Positions 6,293 through 12,964 of a stretch of DNA of 22,293 nucleotides are shown in pieces. The position numbers and the translations under genes are program-made. Source of the DNA: GCA-020344715 sp050115935 (lineage in GTDB: Archaea > Thermoproteota > Bathyarchaeia > Bathyarchaeales > Bathyarchaeaceae). Position 1 is the stretch's first letter, and every line of letters begins with the position of its first letter. The stretch is taken from contig JASFPO010000021.1 in NCBI GenBank assembly GCA_050115935.1, positions 1 to 22,293 of the forward strand, written 5' to 3'. A model generated the notes under the pieces. It saw only the letters and a list, made by a program, of their open reading frames with translations, did no database searches and was not told where the DNA came from.

Positions 6293-7078
6293 ATGTTAAA
6301 GACTCTGCTTTCAGTCACTGGCGTTTACAAAATGTATGAAAAGTGGCTTCGCTATCAAGTGAAAACTGGAGACGGGGTGCCTGAACACATCGCCATTATA
6401 CTTGATGGAAATCGCCGATGGGCGTCTGAGAAGGCACTAAACCCTTGGGTTGGGCATCATTTTGGAGCGGAAAAGATTAGAAACTTGCTCGATTGGTGTT
6501 TGGATATAAAGGTGAAATCCATCACGCTCTATGCTTTTTCCACAGAGAACTTTCAGCGCTCTACGCCTGAGGTTCAGGAGATTATGAAGATAGCAGAAGA
6601 GAAATTGCATGAAGTTCTAACTGATGAGCGCATTCACAAGAACAAAGTTCGAGTCAAAGTTATTGGCAGACGCAATCTCTTGAATCCAAGTCTTCAACAG
6701 TTGATAACGGAAGTGGAAACCGCCACAAGAAATTACAGCGAGCATTTTCTAAACATTGCCCTAGCTTACGGCGGAAGAGCTGAAATAGTAGACGCTGCCA
6801 AAAAAATTGCACAAAAAATAGAGAACGGCGAGTTAAGCCCCGACGTAATAAACGAACAAGTGTTTGAGAACCACTTGTACACGGCTCACTTGCCCAAGCA
6901 AGACCCCGATCTTATCATAAGAACATCGGGAGAAGAACGTCTCAGCGGCTTTCTACTATGGCAAAGCGCCTACAGCGAACTCTGCTTCCTAGATGTATAT
7001 TGGCCTGACTTTCGACTCATCGACTTACTCAGGGCTGTTCGAACTTATCAGAAAAGAAGAAGAAGGTTCGGCGGCTAA
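6293..7078 (+). CDS. uppS: Cis-prenyltransferase (undecaprenyl-diphosphate synthase family)
   Basis: The 261-residue protein carries HIAIILDGNRRWA (catalytic Asp38, N40, R41-42), GHHFGAEKIRNLLDWC, ITLYAFSTENFQRS, LIIRTSGEERLSGFLLWQSA and ELCFLDVYWPDF, all diagnostic of the Z-type prenyltransferase fold. Archaeal members condense geranylgeranyl diphosphate with isopentenyl diphosphates to give the long polyprenyl phosphates that carry glycans for N-glycosylation. The start ATG 6293 is just after the phosphorylase stop. A later in-frame ATG (residue 14) is possible. The protein acts at the membrane surface. Its end is 7 bases from the convergent GTPase gene. Confidence 0.93.
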   Translation: MLKTLLSVTGVYKMYEKWLRYQVKTGDGVPEHIAIILDGNRRWASEKALNPWVGHHFGAEKIRNLLDWCLDIKVKSITLYAFSTENFQRSTPEVQEIMKIAEEKLHEVLTDERIHKNKVRVKVIGRRNLLNPSLQQLITEVETATRNYSEHFLNIALAYGGRAEIVDAAKKIAQKIENGELSPDVINEQVFENHLYTAHLPKQDPDLIIRTSGEERLSGFLLWQSAYSELCFLDVYWPDFRLIDLLRAVRTYQKRRRRFGG

Positions 7079-7085
7079 GGTCAAC

Positions 7086-8309
7086 CTAGGCTCTCTTCTT
7101 GGCGCTAACGATGGAGACAACGTCTCCATCTTTGAGCACGTGGTTTTCCCCAATTCTCTTTTTTTCGCGTGCTTCAACTGCATAGATGAAGCTTTCACCC
7201 AGTTCGGTGTGAATTATGTAGGCGAGTTGACGTGCAGTTGTGCCGTATGGAACCAAGTAGGCGTCTGGGAGCACTCGACCCTGATGGTCAGATAGACGTT
7301 CAATGTCTTCAACTGGATAAACAACTATCATATTTAGGAGTTGGAAGAATGCCATATTTATGGCATTTTGGACGCCTGAAGACCCGAACTTTTGCAGAAT
7401 CTTTTCTTTCAAGACCTGTAGTGCTTTGCTTTGGGCTTCAGTCAGCTTGGTGGGCTCTAACATGTTGAAGTTGCAGTCCCCAGGCCTGTAATCAATCAGA
7501 TTTTTCTCTGCTGCTCTTCTTAGTGCTAGCTCAGCTTCTGCGCAGCAAGGAATGACAATGTAATCTAGATTTTTCAGTCGTTCAACATTCTCTTCTGCAG
7601 GCTCAAGGTCAATCTTGTTTGCCGCAATGAGCATAGGCTTCGCAATGCTTCTTAACATATCGAGGAATTTGACAAGGTCTTCGTCGCTCCAAGAAGTTGG
7701 CTTCTCTACGTTTAGCTCTGTCCTTCTCATAGCCTCAAAGATGTGGCTTCTTTTTATGGCTAATCCGCTTAGGCGTTCTTCAAGCTGAGAGAGCAAGTCC
7801 TTTGCGCCTGATTCAGCTGTTCGAGCCAGTCTTGACCAATCCCGTTTTAGTATTTGAACAAGCCACATGGTAATTTCAGTTTCCAAGAATCGGACGTCTT
7901 CAATTGGGTCGTGAGCACCTAGCTTACCGAGTCTTCCTTCAGAATCTGTTGCGCCCGAAGCGTCTATAATGTTGATGAGAGCGTCTGCCTTGCGTATTTC
8001 GTCTAGAAATTGATTGCCCAAGCCTCTTCCTTGCCAAGCACCTGGTACAAGTCCTGCGCAGTCAATTAGCTCGACTGGAATTAGTCGTAAGCCGTTGAGA
8101 CAGAGAGAATTTACCGGGCTGTCCTTCACGTTGAACTCTTTGCATGCACAGGGAGATCTAACATACGCGATTCCTCGATTAGGCTTGATTGTTGTGAACG
8201 GGTAACTGCCAATTTCGACTGGCGCCAGTGTTGCAGCTGAGAAAAAGGTGGATTTGCCAGTGTTTGGCTTGCCAACTAACCCTAGCAATTTTGAGTGTGA
8301 TTGAGACAA
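7086..8309 (-). CDS. YchF/Obg-type GTPase with TGS domain
   Basis: The 407-residue protein starts at TTG 8309; an in-frame stop lies just upstream, so no longer start exists. G1 is GKPNTGKST (residues 13-21), G3 is DCAGLVPGA, G4 is NKID (in LIAANKIDLEP) and a TGS domain lies near the C-terminus (VYPVEDIERLSDHQGRVLPD ... LKDGDVVSIVSA). Members of this archaeal group related to YchF and DRG bind ribosomes or translation factors; bacterial YchF prefers ATP because its G4 motif is changed. The canonical NKxD seen here predicts GTP. A long helical insertion (residues ~150-230) follows the G3 region. The gene converges on uppS. No strong Shine-Dalgarno is visible. Confidence 0.9.
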   Translation of the reverse strand: MSQSHSKLLGLVGKPNTGKSTFFSAATLAPVEIGSYPFTTIKPNRGIAYVRSPCACKEFNVKDSPVNSLCLNGLRLIPVELIDCAGLVPGAWQGRGLGNQFLDEIRKADALINIIDASGATDSEGRLGKLGAHDPIEDVRFLETEITMWLVQILKRDWSRLARTAESGAKDLLSQLEERLSGLAIKRSHIFEAMRRTELNVEKPTSWSDEDLVKFLDMLRSIAKPMLIAANKIDLEPAEENVERLKNLDYIVIPCCAEAELALRRAAEKNLIDYRPGDCNFNMLEPTKLTEAQSKALQVLKEKILQKFGSSGVQNAINMAFFQLLNMIVVYPVEDIERLSDHQGRVLPDAYLVPYGTTARQLAYIIHTELGESFIYAVEAREKKRIGENHVLKDGDVVSIVSAKKRA

Positions 8310-8663
8310 TTTATTTTCACTTCACTGGAGATTGATTCCTTCACGAGCATTCTTAAGAGAATACGGTTTATCCTCTCTCTACGGTACAAGTTTCCTCAGA
8401 GTAGATTAGTCTGAAGGAAATTTAAGAACTCCTCTTCCGCTTGTCTGAAGACCGCGTGATCAAAACTGTGAAAGATTTTCTTAGATGGTGTGAGAGGCAA
8501 AATGGAATGACGTAGGTGTCAATGTTCATCAGGGGATGGGGGTTTCGTCGTGTGAGAGAGAAAGGAGACATGAAGTAAAAGATTGTTTTCTCATCAACCC
8601 CCAAGATGTCTCTGGTGACAGAGGAATATAGTTCTACTGTTTAGAACAACTGGTTCAGGTGAA
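8310..8663. other. Intergenic stretch without a supported gene
   Basis: This 354-base stretch separates the GTPase gene from the accessory island. The open frames are short and not protein-like, apart from a 29-codon stop-to-stop segment at 8430-8516 (+) discussed among the rejected items. The upstream end probably holds the promoter of the GTPase gene: a GGATAAACC element lies near 8367-8375 on the minus strand. I see no tRNA, no strong hairpin and no direct repeat suitable as an attachment site. Confidence 0.5.
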
Positions 8664-8840
8664 TTAGATTCTCAGGCGCCTAACTATCATCTTTATGCTA
8701 TCTTCGTCTTGAAGAGCCTTCTCCAAAATTGCGCTGGCTAACTCTTGAATCTTCAACTCGTTGAATGCTGCCAACGCTTTAAGTTTTCCATGTAGATCTT
8801 TCCGCACAAGAACACTACGATAAGTCTGGTTAGATCTCAT
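8664..8840 (-). CDS. Ribbon-helix-helix-like small DNA-binding protein, 58 aa
   Basis: A short gene on the minus strand starts at ATG 8838-8840, with GGAGA 6 bases upstream, and stops at TAA 8664-8666. The product begins MRSNQTYRSVLVRKDLHGKL and continues with KALAAFNELKIQELASAILE and a basic tail MIVRRLRI. A short beta strand (YRSVLVRKDLH) followed by two helices (KLKALAAFNEL, KIQELASAILEKAL) is the MetJ/Arc ribbon-helix-helix pattern, as in CopG-type repressors and many archaeal viral or antitoxin proteins. It would dimerise and bind DNA through the strand. No toxin gene is adjacent. It lies at the left edge of the accessory island. Confidence 0.75.
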   Translation of the reverse strand: MRSNQTYRSVLVRKDLHGKLKALAAFNELKIQELASAILEKALQDEDSIKMIVRRLRI

Positions 8841-8866
8841 TTAGATTCTCCAGATTTTGTATCGAA

Positions 8867-9016
8867 ATGGACTTCCAGTCCTACTTCTTAGCACGTACAA
8901 GTAATCTGCCACGTTTCAAGCCTCAGCTTTCATCTCTAAAAAAGAAAGAAATAAAGCTTTTTGACGAAAAGAAGCCATCTATAGCCGTTTACTTTGATAT
9001 AACGGTCAAAAATTAG
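8867..9016 (+). CDS. Possible 49-aa ORF, unknown
   Basis: ATG 8867 to TAG 9014-9016 encodes MDFQSYFLARTSNLPRFKPQ followed by a Lys-rich stretch and ending in IAVYFDITVKN. The composition looks protein-like: mixed charge, aromatic residues, no low-complexity runs. There is no Shine-Dalgarno site and no family is recognised. It would be divergent from the RHH gene and convergent with the winged-helix gene. It may be a small element gene or a fragment. Confidence 0.3.
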   Translation: MDFQSYFLARTSNLPRFKPQLSSLKKKEIKLFDEKKPSIAVYFDITVKN

Positions 9017-9032
9017 CTGTTAGAAATGATGG

Positions 9033-9305
9033 TCATCTTCTGCCAGATTCATAAGTAAGGCGCAGGGTTTCCAGATATTGCTTGCCTGCTTCTGCGATTC
9101 TGTAAACACCTTTCTCGATTTTCATGATGAAGTTCCTATTTAGCAAATAGCGCATTCTGCTGCGAAAACGACTTGAAGTAGCATACCGATAACATGTTCC
9201 TAGTGCTTTCTTTTCCAAATCCGTCCAGTGAACACCTTCACTGGATTTCGTGAGCAATGCCAAAATTGTTTTATCCATTAATTCTTGTTGTTCTCGTCTT
9301 GTCAA
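9033..9305 (-). CDS. Winged-helix domain protein, 81-90 aa
   Basis: The minus-strand frame opens at TTG 9305 (MTRREQQELMDK...) with an internal ATG at 9278. Neither has a close Shine-Dalgarno. A GAGGTGA lies 30 bases before the TTG inside the end of the upstream gene. From MDKTILALLTKSSEGVHWTD the protein has helix, turn, helix, then FRSRMRYLLNRNFIMKIEKGVYRIAEAGKQYL, a recognition helix with a beta-hairpin wing and a final helix. This resembles winged-helix proteins of archaeal viruses and plasmids and restriction Mrr-N-like modules. It is probably a DNA-binding regulator of the island. It follows the CxxC gene by 17 bases, so they likely form one transcript. Confidence 0.7.
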   Translation of the reverse strand: MTRREQQELMDKTILALLTKSSEGVHWTDLEKKALGTCYRYATSSRFRSRMRYLLNRNFIMKIEKGVYRIAEAGKQYLETLRLTYESGRR

Positions 9306-9322
9306 CTTGGGTTGTTTTGGTT

Positions 9323-9484
9323 TCAGTGCAACGTCACCTCAACTGGCTTTTGTGTGCTTCTATACGACGGCGTATGATAGCTACATGTCATAATAACATT
9401 CACGTCGTCTTCAGTGTAAAGCTGCAAAGCCTGAGTATCCGGTGTGTAAGGCTCCATCTTTCTGCTACAAAGTGGACAGTACAT
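9323..9484 (-). CDS. Small CxxC zinc-binding protein, 53 aa (start uncertain)
   Basis: From ATG 9484 the product reads MYCPLCSRKMEPYTPDTQAL and ends VIMTCSYHTPSYRSTQKPVEVTLH. CPLC plus C and H in TCSYH could coordinate one zinc. The reading frame stays open upstream for 47 more codons, and the preceding residues VRPRPADIAVCDCW are also plausible protein, so a GTG at 9499 or even 9625 could be the start. No Shine-Dalgarno decides between them. The plus-strand frame across the same DNA is also open (9257 onward), but the Cys pairing and the tidy coupling to the winged-helix gene favour the minus strand here. Function unknown. Confidence 0.5.
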   Translation of the reverse strand: MYCPLCSRKMEPYTPDTQALQLYTEDDVNVIMTCSYHTPSYRSTQKPVEVTLH

Positions 9485-9598
9485 CCAACAATCGCACACA
9501 GCGATATCTGCAGGGCGCGGCCTGACATAATTTCTCCTGAGGAGTTTCGGGATATCTTGATTGACTTGGGGTTGTCGGTAGAGAGGCGAAAGGCGACA

Positions 9599-10456
9599 AT
9601 GTCTATAACTCCAACGCAAACGCACCCTCCGCAGGTTCCCGCAGCTCCTGAATCTGGACAGTCTGTTGTGTCTGCGCAGAAGAAGCTTGAAGTGATTCCT
9701 AGGACGGTGGAGGGTTCCCGTTTTTTATTGAAAGAGAGTCCTGATTGGTGTGCTGATGCTGGGGGGCATTGGATTACTCATGAGGGTAAGCATCTGTGTG
9801 TTGATATTAAGGATTATCAGAAAGTGCCTAAGGAGATTCGTGATGAAGTCGCTCAAGGAGAAAAGGACTATCGGAAAGTTTCAGCTAAACGTGTGAAAGC
9901 GGCGGAGTATCGCAAACGGAAGAAATTGGCGCATGAATTAACGAGTGCTTGGAGTCATAGACCTAAAGATCGTGCGCATCTTGAAAGGCATCTTCAAAGA
10001 TACAAAAGTGAACACTTAGAAAGAGTAAAGCTGGAATTCGATCAGAGACTACGAGGAAGTCTTAGGCCAGCCGAATATGATTCCGATTCGGAAAAGATTT
10101 TCGTGAATCCTGAGAACGCATATGGAAAGTTTAACATAGATTTATGGCTAGACCATGAGATGGGCCATCACGTTGCCAAAGTGACGGAAGGCACTGTTCA
10201 CCCTGCTTGGACTCGCAAATATTTGACGGGTGAAAATAGGTTAAAATTCGAAGGATTTCTCGGTAGTTATGCCGTTGAAGGAGGTCCAGCAGAATTGTAT
10301 GCTGAAGCGTGGTGGAAATTGATGCTGAAGCCGAACAAAGTTAAGCAGCGAATGAAGAAAGACAAGGTCATAAAGGAGTTTTATACTACTCTACAAGAAC
10401 GATCTGGCTATTCAATGAGCGAAATAGGAAAACGTCGGAAAAGAGGAGGAGAGTAG
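9599..10456 (+). CDS. Putative zinc metallopeptidase (HEMGHH), virus-like
   Basis: The start ATG 9599 (MSITPTQTHPPQ) has AAGG 6 bases upstream. The frame is open back to 9257, but that extension overlaps opposing genes and is not used. The 285-residue protein has a Pro/Gln-rich N-terminus, then SPDWCADAGGHWITHEGKHL (residues 47-66), a basic helical middle, and a zincin motif DHEMGHH with His186, Glu187 and His190. Glu232 or Glu236 in AELYAEAWW may be the third ligand. The WITHEGKHLCV stretch resembles the W-I-T-x-x-G-x-H beta motif I associate with structural or processing proteins of tailed viruses; this link is inference. No signal peptide is seen. It is followed 4 bases later by the coiled-coil gene, so they are likely co-translated. 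Confidence 0.7.
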   Translation: MSITPTQTHPPQVPAAPESGQSVVSAQKKLEVIPRTVEGSRFLLKESPDWCADAGGHWITHEGKHLCVDIKDYQKVPKEIRDEVAQGEKDYRKVSAKRVKAAEYRKRKKLAHELTSAWSHRPKDRAHLERHLQRYKSEHLERVKLEFDQRLRGSLRPAEYDSDSEKIFVNPENAYGKFNIDLWLDHEMGHHVAKVTEGTVHPAWTRKYLTGENRLKFEGFLGSYAVEGGPAELYAEAWWKLMLKPNKVKQRMKKDKVIKEFYTTLQERSGYSMSEIGKRRKRGGE

Positions 10457-10460
10457 AAGA

Positions 10461-10781
10461 ATGGATGAAAGGAGAATCAAGCAGTTGGAAAAGCAGATTG
10501 AAGATTTGGAGCAGCAGTTGGCTGCGTTGAAGGCGCCGCCTGCTCCTGAGAAGGATATGATACCTATTGATGTAGATGAGAAGAGGAATCTTGTTCTTGC
10601 TAGACGTTATGTTGGCTCAAAGATTGAGCTCCATATAAGAAAGGCGGAAGGCGGCTGGAAGCCTGTCTTCGAATACTTGCTTGCCCGTAAACGAATTGAT
10701 GATAAGATTGAATCACTCGCGAGCCAACTGCCTGATGCGGTAGAAATTGTGCCGGCAGAAGACGTAGATGAAGACGATTAA
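10461..10781 (+). CDS. Small coiled-coil protein, 106 aa, unknown
   Basis: GGAGGAG precedes ATG 10461. Residues 1-25 (MDERRIKQLEKQIEDLEQQL) form a leucine-heptad coiled coil. A Pro-rich linker APPAPEKD follows, then a basic alpha/beta region (KRNLVLARRYVGSKIELHIR ... WKPVFEYLLARKRIDDKIES) and an acidic tail ending in DVDEDD. No known family is recognised. It follows the metallopeptidase after 4 bases. A second, truncated copy of its N-terminus lies at 11236-11385. The size and architecture are common in archaeal virus or plasmid modules, but no function can be assigned. Confidence 0.7.
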   Translation: MDERRIKQLEKQIEDLEQQLAALKAPPAPEKDMIPIDVDEKRNLVLARRYVGSKIELHIRKAEGGWKPVFEYLLARKRIDDKIESLASQLPDAVEIVPAEDVDEDD

Positions 10782-10840
10782 ACAGCAATATGATCATGCC
10801 ATGACAACTCGCAAGGCGGATAGGAGGTGAGAAGCCAAAC

Positions 10841-11167
10841 ATGTTGAATGCCATAGTTGCCTGGCTCGTTTACGCCATCTGGGGCTCAACCAGCGCTTTT
10901 CTTCAAGGAGAAAAGTTTAACCCATACAAGCTCGCGCGAAGCCTCCTGTGGGCACTAATCGTCGCCGTTACATCGCTAATTACTGGATTACCCCCACAGC
11001 TGACCATTGAGCAGTTTGACAACTTCATCGTTCAGATACTCGGTCTGGTGATGAATCAAGGTTGGGCAATATCACTGATCTGGTTCTTCGACAGACTCTA
11101 CAATGTAATAACCGCTGTGAGAACACGCCTCGCCACATGGTTCGCACAGGCACAGCAAGCCACCTAA
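10841..11167 (+). CDS. Three-helix membrane protein, holin-like size, 108 aa
   Basis: A strong AGGAGGTGA (about 10823-10831) precedes ATG 10841. The protein has hydrophobic helices at about residues 3-20 (NAIVAWLVYAIWGSTSAF), 32-50 (LARSLLWALIVAVTSLITGL) and 64-88 (IVQILGLVMNQGWAISLIWF). A short amphipathic, Arg-containing C-terminus (YNVITAVRTRLATWFAQAQQ) follows. Size and topology match small holin-like or minor membrane proteins of viruses, but no sequence motif proves this. It is the third gene of the plus-strand run after the metallopeptidase and the coiled-coil protein. Confidence 0.7.
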   Translation: MLNAIVAWLVYAIWGSTSAFLQGEKFNPYKLARSLLWALIVAVTSLITGLPPQLTIEQFDNFIVQILGLVMNQGWAISLIWFFDRLYNVITAVRTRLATWFAQAQQAT

Positions 11168-11235
11168 CTCTCCTTATAAGCTGTGAAATCCTATGAATCC
11201 TTACCTTCTAGGAGTAGAAAACTTGGGAATGAAAG

Positions 11236-11385
11236 ATGGATGAAGAAATAGTCAAGCAGCTAGAAAAACGAATTGAGGACTTAGAGAAGCAGTTAGCTAC
11301 GTTGGAGGCGCCACCGGTTCCTGAGCCTGATTTGACATCCACTATTGTGGTCGAAGAGAGAAATGTTGTTCCGTTTTCTTTCTGA
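11236..11385 (+). CDS. Truncated paralogue of the 106-aa coiled-coil protein, 49 aa
   Basis: ATG 11236 to TGA 11383-11385 encodes MDEEIVKQLEKRIEDLEKQL, then ATLEAPPVPEPDLT and a short tail ending VVPFSF. Residues 1-44 align with the coiled coil, Pro-rich linker and first strand of the protein at 10461-10781, after which the copy ends early. Only a weak ribosome site (GGGAATGAAAG) precedes it. A CTTATAAG element at about 11174-11181 could promote it. It is either a decaying duplicate or a coiled-coil-only partner able to pair with the full-length protein. Confidence 0.6.
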   Translation: MDEEIVKQLEKRIEDLEKQLATLEAPPVPEPDLTSTIVVEERNVVPFSF

Positions 11386-11487
11386 CATGGCAACAATCAT
11401 CCTTAAGACACTAACAGATGCGCTGAAAAGAGAACCAAAATGTAAAATTTTTAGTACTTGAATTAGAAATAACACCCTAAGCTCAGA

Positions 11488-11931
11488 ATGCCGAAACAGG
11501 TGCACACAATGAGAATAAGACGAGACGTACAAGCAGTGATCTTCCACAAATCCAACAGAGACGAAAAATTCCTACTTGTGAAAAAACTAGACTTCTCCGC
11601 TCGCAGATACCGCTGGAGACTCCTCAAAGGCGGAGTCAAAACCGGAGAAACCGAAATCGAAGCTCTCAAGCGAGAAATCTTCGAAGAAGTCGGCTTAGAA
11701 AACATAGAAGTTCTCCAAAAAGCCCACAGCTACCAATTCACCTTCAGAAACACAAAACATCTAGTATCCACCTACAAAGTGAGAGCGAACCTAAATGAAC
11801 GCATCAAACTTCAAATAAGCGAGATCGCCGGCTACATCTGGGTTCCAAAAGAAAAGGCAATCAAAATGGTACATTGGAGAAACGAGAAAAAGGCATTAGC
11901 AGCTAAAAGCAGGGGTCTCAAGGAAACTTAG
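11488..11931 (+). CDS. NUDIX hydrolase
   Basis: The 147-residue protein contains a complete NUDIX box GGVKTGETEIEALKREIFEE VG (residues ~50-71; G-x5-E-x7-REUxEExGU), which binds Mg2+ and hydrolyses nucleoside diphosphates linked to another group. It opens with RIRRDVQAVIFHKSNRDEKF and has the strand WRLLKGG directly before the box. The substrate is not evident; this group includes bis(5'-nucleosyl)-tetraphosphatase-like and 8-oxo-dGTP-like members. The start could be ATG 11488 or ATG 11509 (MRIRRD), and the second matches the domain edge better. The 3' end overlaps the convergent polyferredoxin gene by 14 bases. It is outside the apparent right edge of the accessory island. Confidence 0.9.
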   Translation: MPKQVHTMRIRRDVQAVIFHKSNRDEKFLLVKKLDFSARRYRWRLLKGGVKTGETEIEALKREIFEEVGLENIEVLQKAHSYQFTFRNTKHLVSTYKVRANLNERIKLQISEIAGYIWVPKEKAIKMVHWRNEKKALAAKSRGLKET

Positions 11932-12889
11932 GCTTAATGGCTTTGGTCGAACAAGCATCCACACATTTTAAGCAGTAAATGCACTCCGAATGAGTAAACT
12001 TCTCCCAAGGCAAATCAAGAATCGGAACCAAAGTAGGACAAACCTGCACGCAATCCCGGCAACCAGCCTTCGTGCATCTAACCGGCTCCCTTCTCAACCC
12101 AAGAAAACTAAACTTGCTGAACAGAGCAGAAAAAGCCCCCTGCGGACACAGATAACGACACCAACCACGAGGCACATAAACCGCCAGACCTATTATCAAC
12201 CCCATAATTATGAGCCTAACCAAGAGTAGCGGCTGCAACGATGAAACTGCGGCACCAATACTAGCATAAGCCTCATCTGCCGGGCTTTCAAGTAACTGAG
12301 GAATCCCATAGCGAATCTCCAACGCAATTCTCGGCACCACAGCAAAGAGAGTGTCAGCCGGACTTACCGCATTGAAAGGCGCCTTGGCAAAAACACCCAA
12401 AGCCTCCTTGTAGCTTTCACCTATCCCCGCAACCAGAGAAACTGCCAAGGTTCCGCTCACAAACAAGACAACTGCCAAAATCACGTATTTGACCTTCACC
12501 AAGTCACCATGCGTTCGAGGCGAAACCTCTGTGTGTCGCCTTTTCACATAAACCAGCAAATCCTGAACAAAACCAAAAGGACAAGCCCAGCCACAGAGAG
12601 CCCTACCCAAAAATATCGCCGCAACAAAGACAGAAGCCAAAGCAAACCAAGGAAAAGTAACCTCAAAGAGAAAAAGCTGCAACGCACCCAAAGCGTCTCC
12701 AACAGTCTTAGAAGGAGTACCCAACAACCCAATAATCGGAAGAAGAACCGGCCACGGCGCCAAACCGAAAACAACAGCGTTAAACAACGCGAAGAAACCA
12801 AGCTGCACAATCTTTCTCAGCGTCTCAATTCTGAAAATCAGACTCTTAACACGAGTTGCTGTGCCCGATTTTTGCTTTTTTTCCAACAT
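11918..12889 (-). CDS. NapH/MauN-type membrane polyferredoxin
   Basis: The 323-residue protein has about five membrane helices (residues ~30-50, 75-97, 133-155, 180-190, 220-240). It has the two loop motifs CGWACPFG (C99, C103) and CRYLCPQGA (C244, C248) characteristic of the NapH/NosR/CcoG-like family. Two C-terminal 4Fe-4S sites follow: C272, C277, C280, C284 and C303, C306, C309, C313. Such proteins carry electrons between quinones or ferredoxins and periplasmic or membrane oxidoreductases. No nitrate, nitrous oxide or methylamine enzyme is adjacent, so the electron partner is unknown. The first 14 codons are basic. The start ATG 12889 is preceded by GGGTTGTATG rather than a good ribosome site. 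A separate promoter is expected between it and the divergent Taw1 gene. Confidence 0.88.
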   Translation of the reverse strand: MLEKKQKSGTATRVKSLIFRIETLRKIVQLGFFALFNAVVFGLAPWPVLLPIIGLLGTPSKTVGDALGALQLFLFEVTFPWFALASVFVAAIFLGRALCGWACPFGFVQDLLVYVKRRHTEVSPRTHGDLVKVKYVILAVVLFVSGTLAVSLVAGIGESYKEALGVFAKAPFNAVSPADTLFAVVPRIALEIRYGIPQLLESPADEAYASIGAAVSSLQPLLLVRLIIMGLIIGLAVYVPRGWCRYLCPQGAFSALFSKFSFLGLRREPVRCTKAGCRDCVQVCPTLVPILDLPWEKFTHSECIYCLKCVDACSTKAIKPKFP

Positions 12890-12964
12890 ACAACCCTCGG
12901 GAATCCCAAGGTTAATAGCTACGTTTGGTTACGATTCTCAACATTGTGGCTTTTTAACGTGAAG

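Noticed and set aside
8430..8516. 29-codon stop-to-stop segment on the plus strand reading ELLFRLSEDRVIKTVKDFLR and ending WCERQNGMT, reminiscent of the core-binding helix of a tyrosine recombinase
   Set aside because: Too short, no start or neighbouring integrase motif; kept only as a hint that an integrase relic might have lain at the island's left edge.
8422..8604. 60-codon minus-strand ORF between the GTPase and the RHH gene
   Set aside because: Composition (many Ser, Phe, His, Arg), no ribosome site and no family resemblance; most likely a chance open frame.
9257..9598. 114-codon N-terminal extension of the metallopeptidase frame
   Set aside because: It runs antisense through the CxxC and winged-helix genes, its first half is an un-protein-like hydrophobic/Arg mix, and a usable ATG with AAGG lies at 9599.
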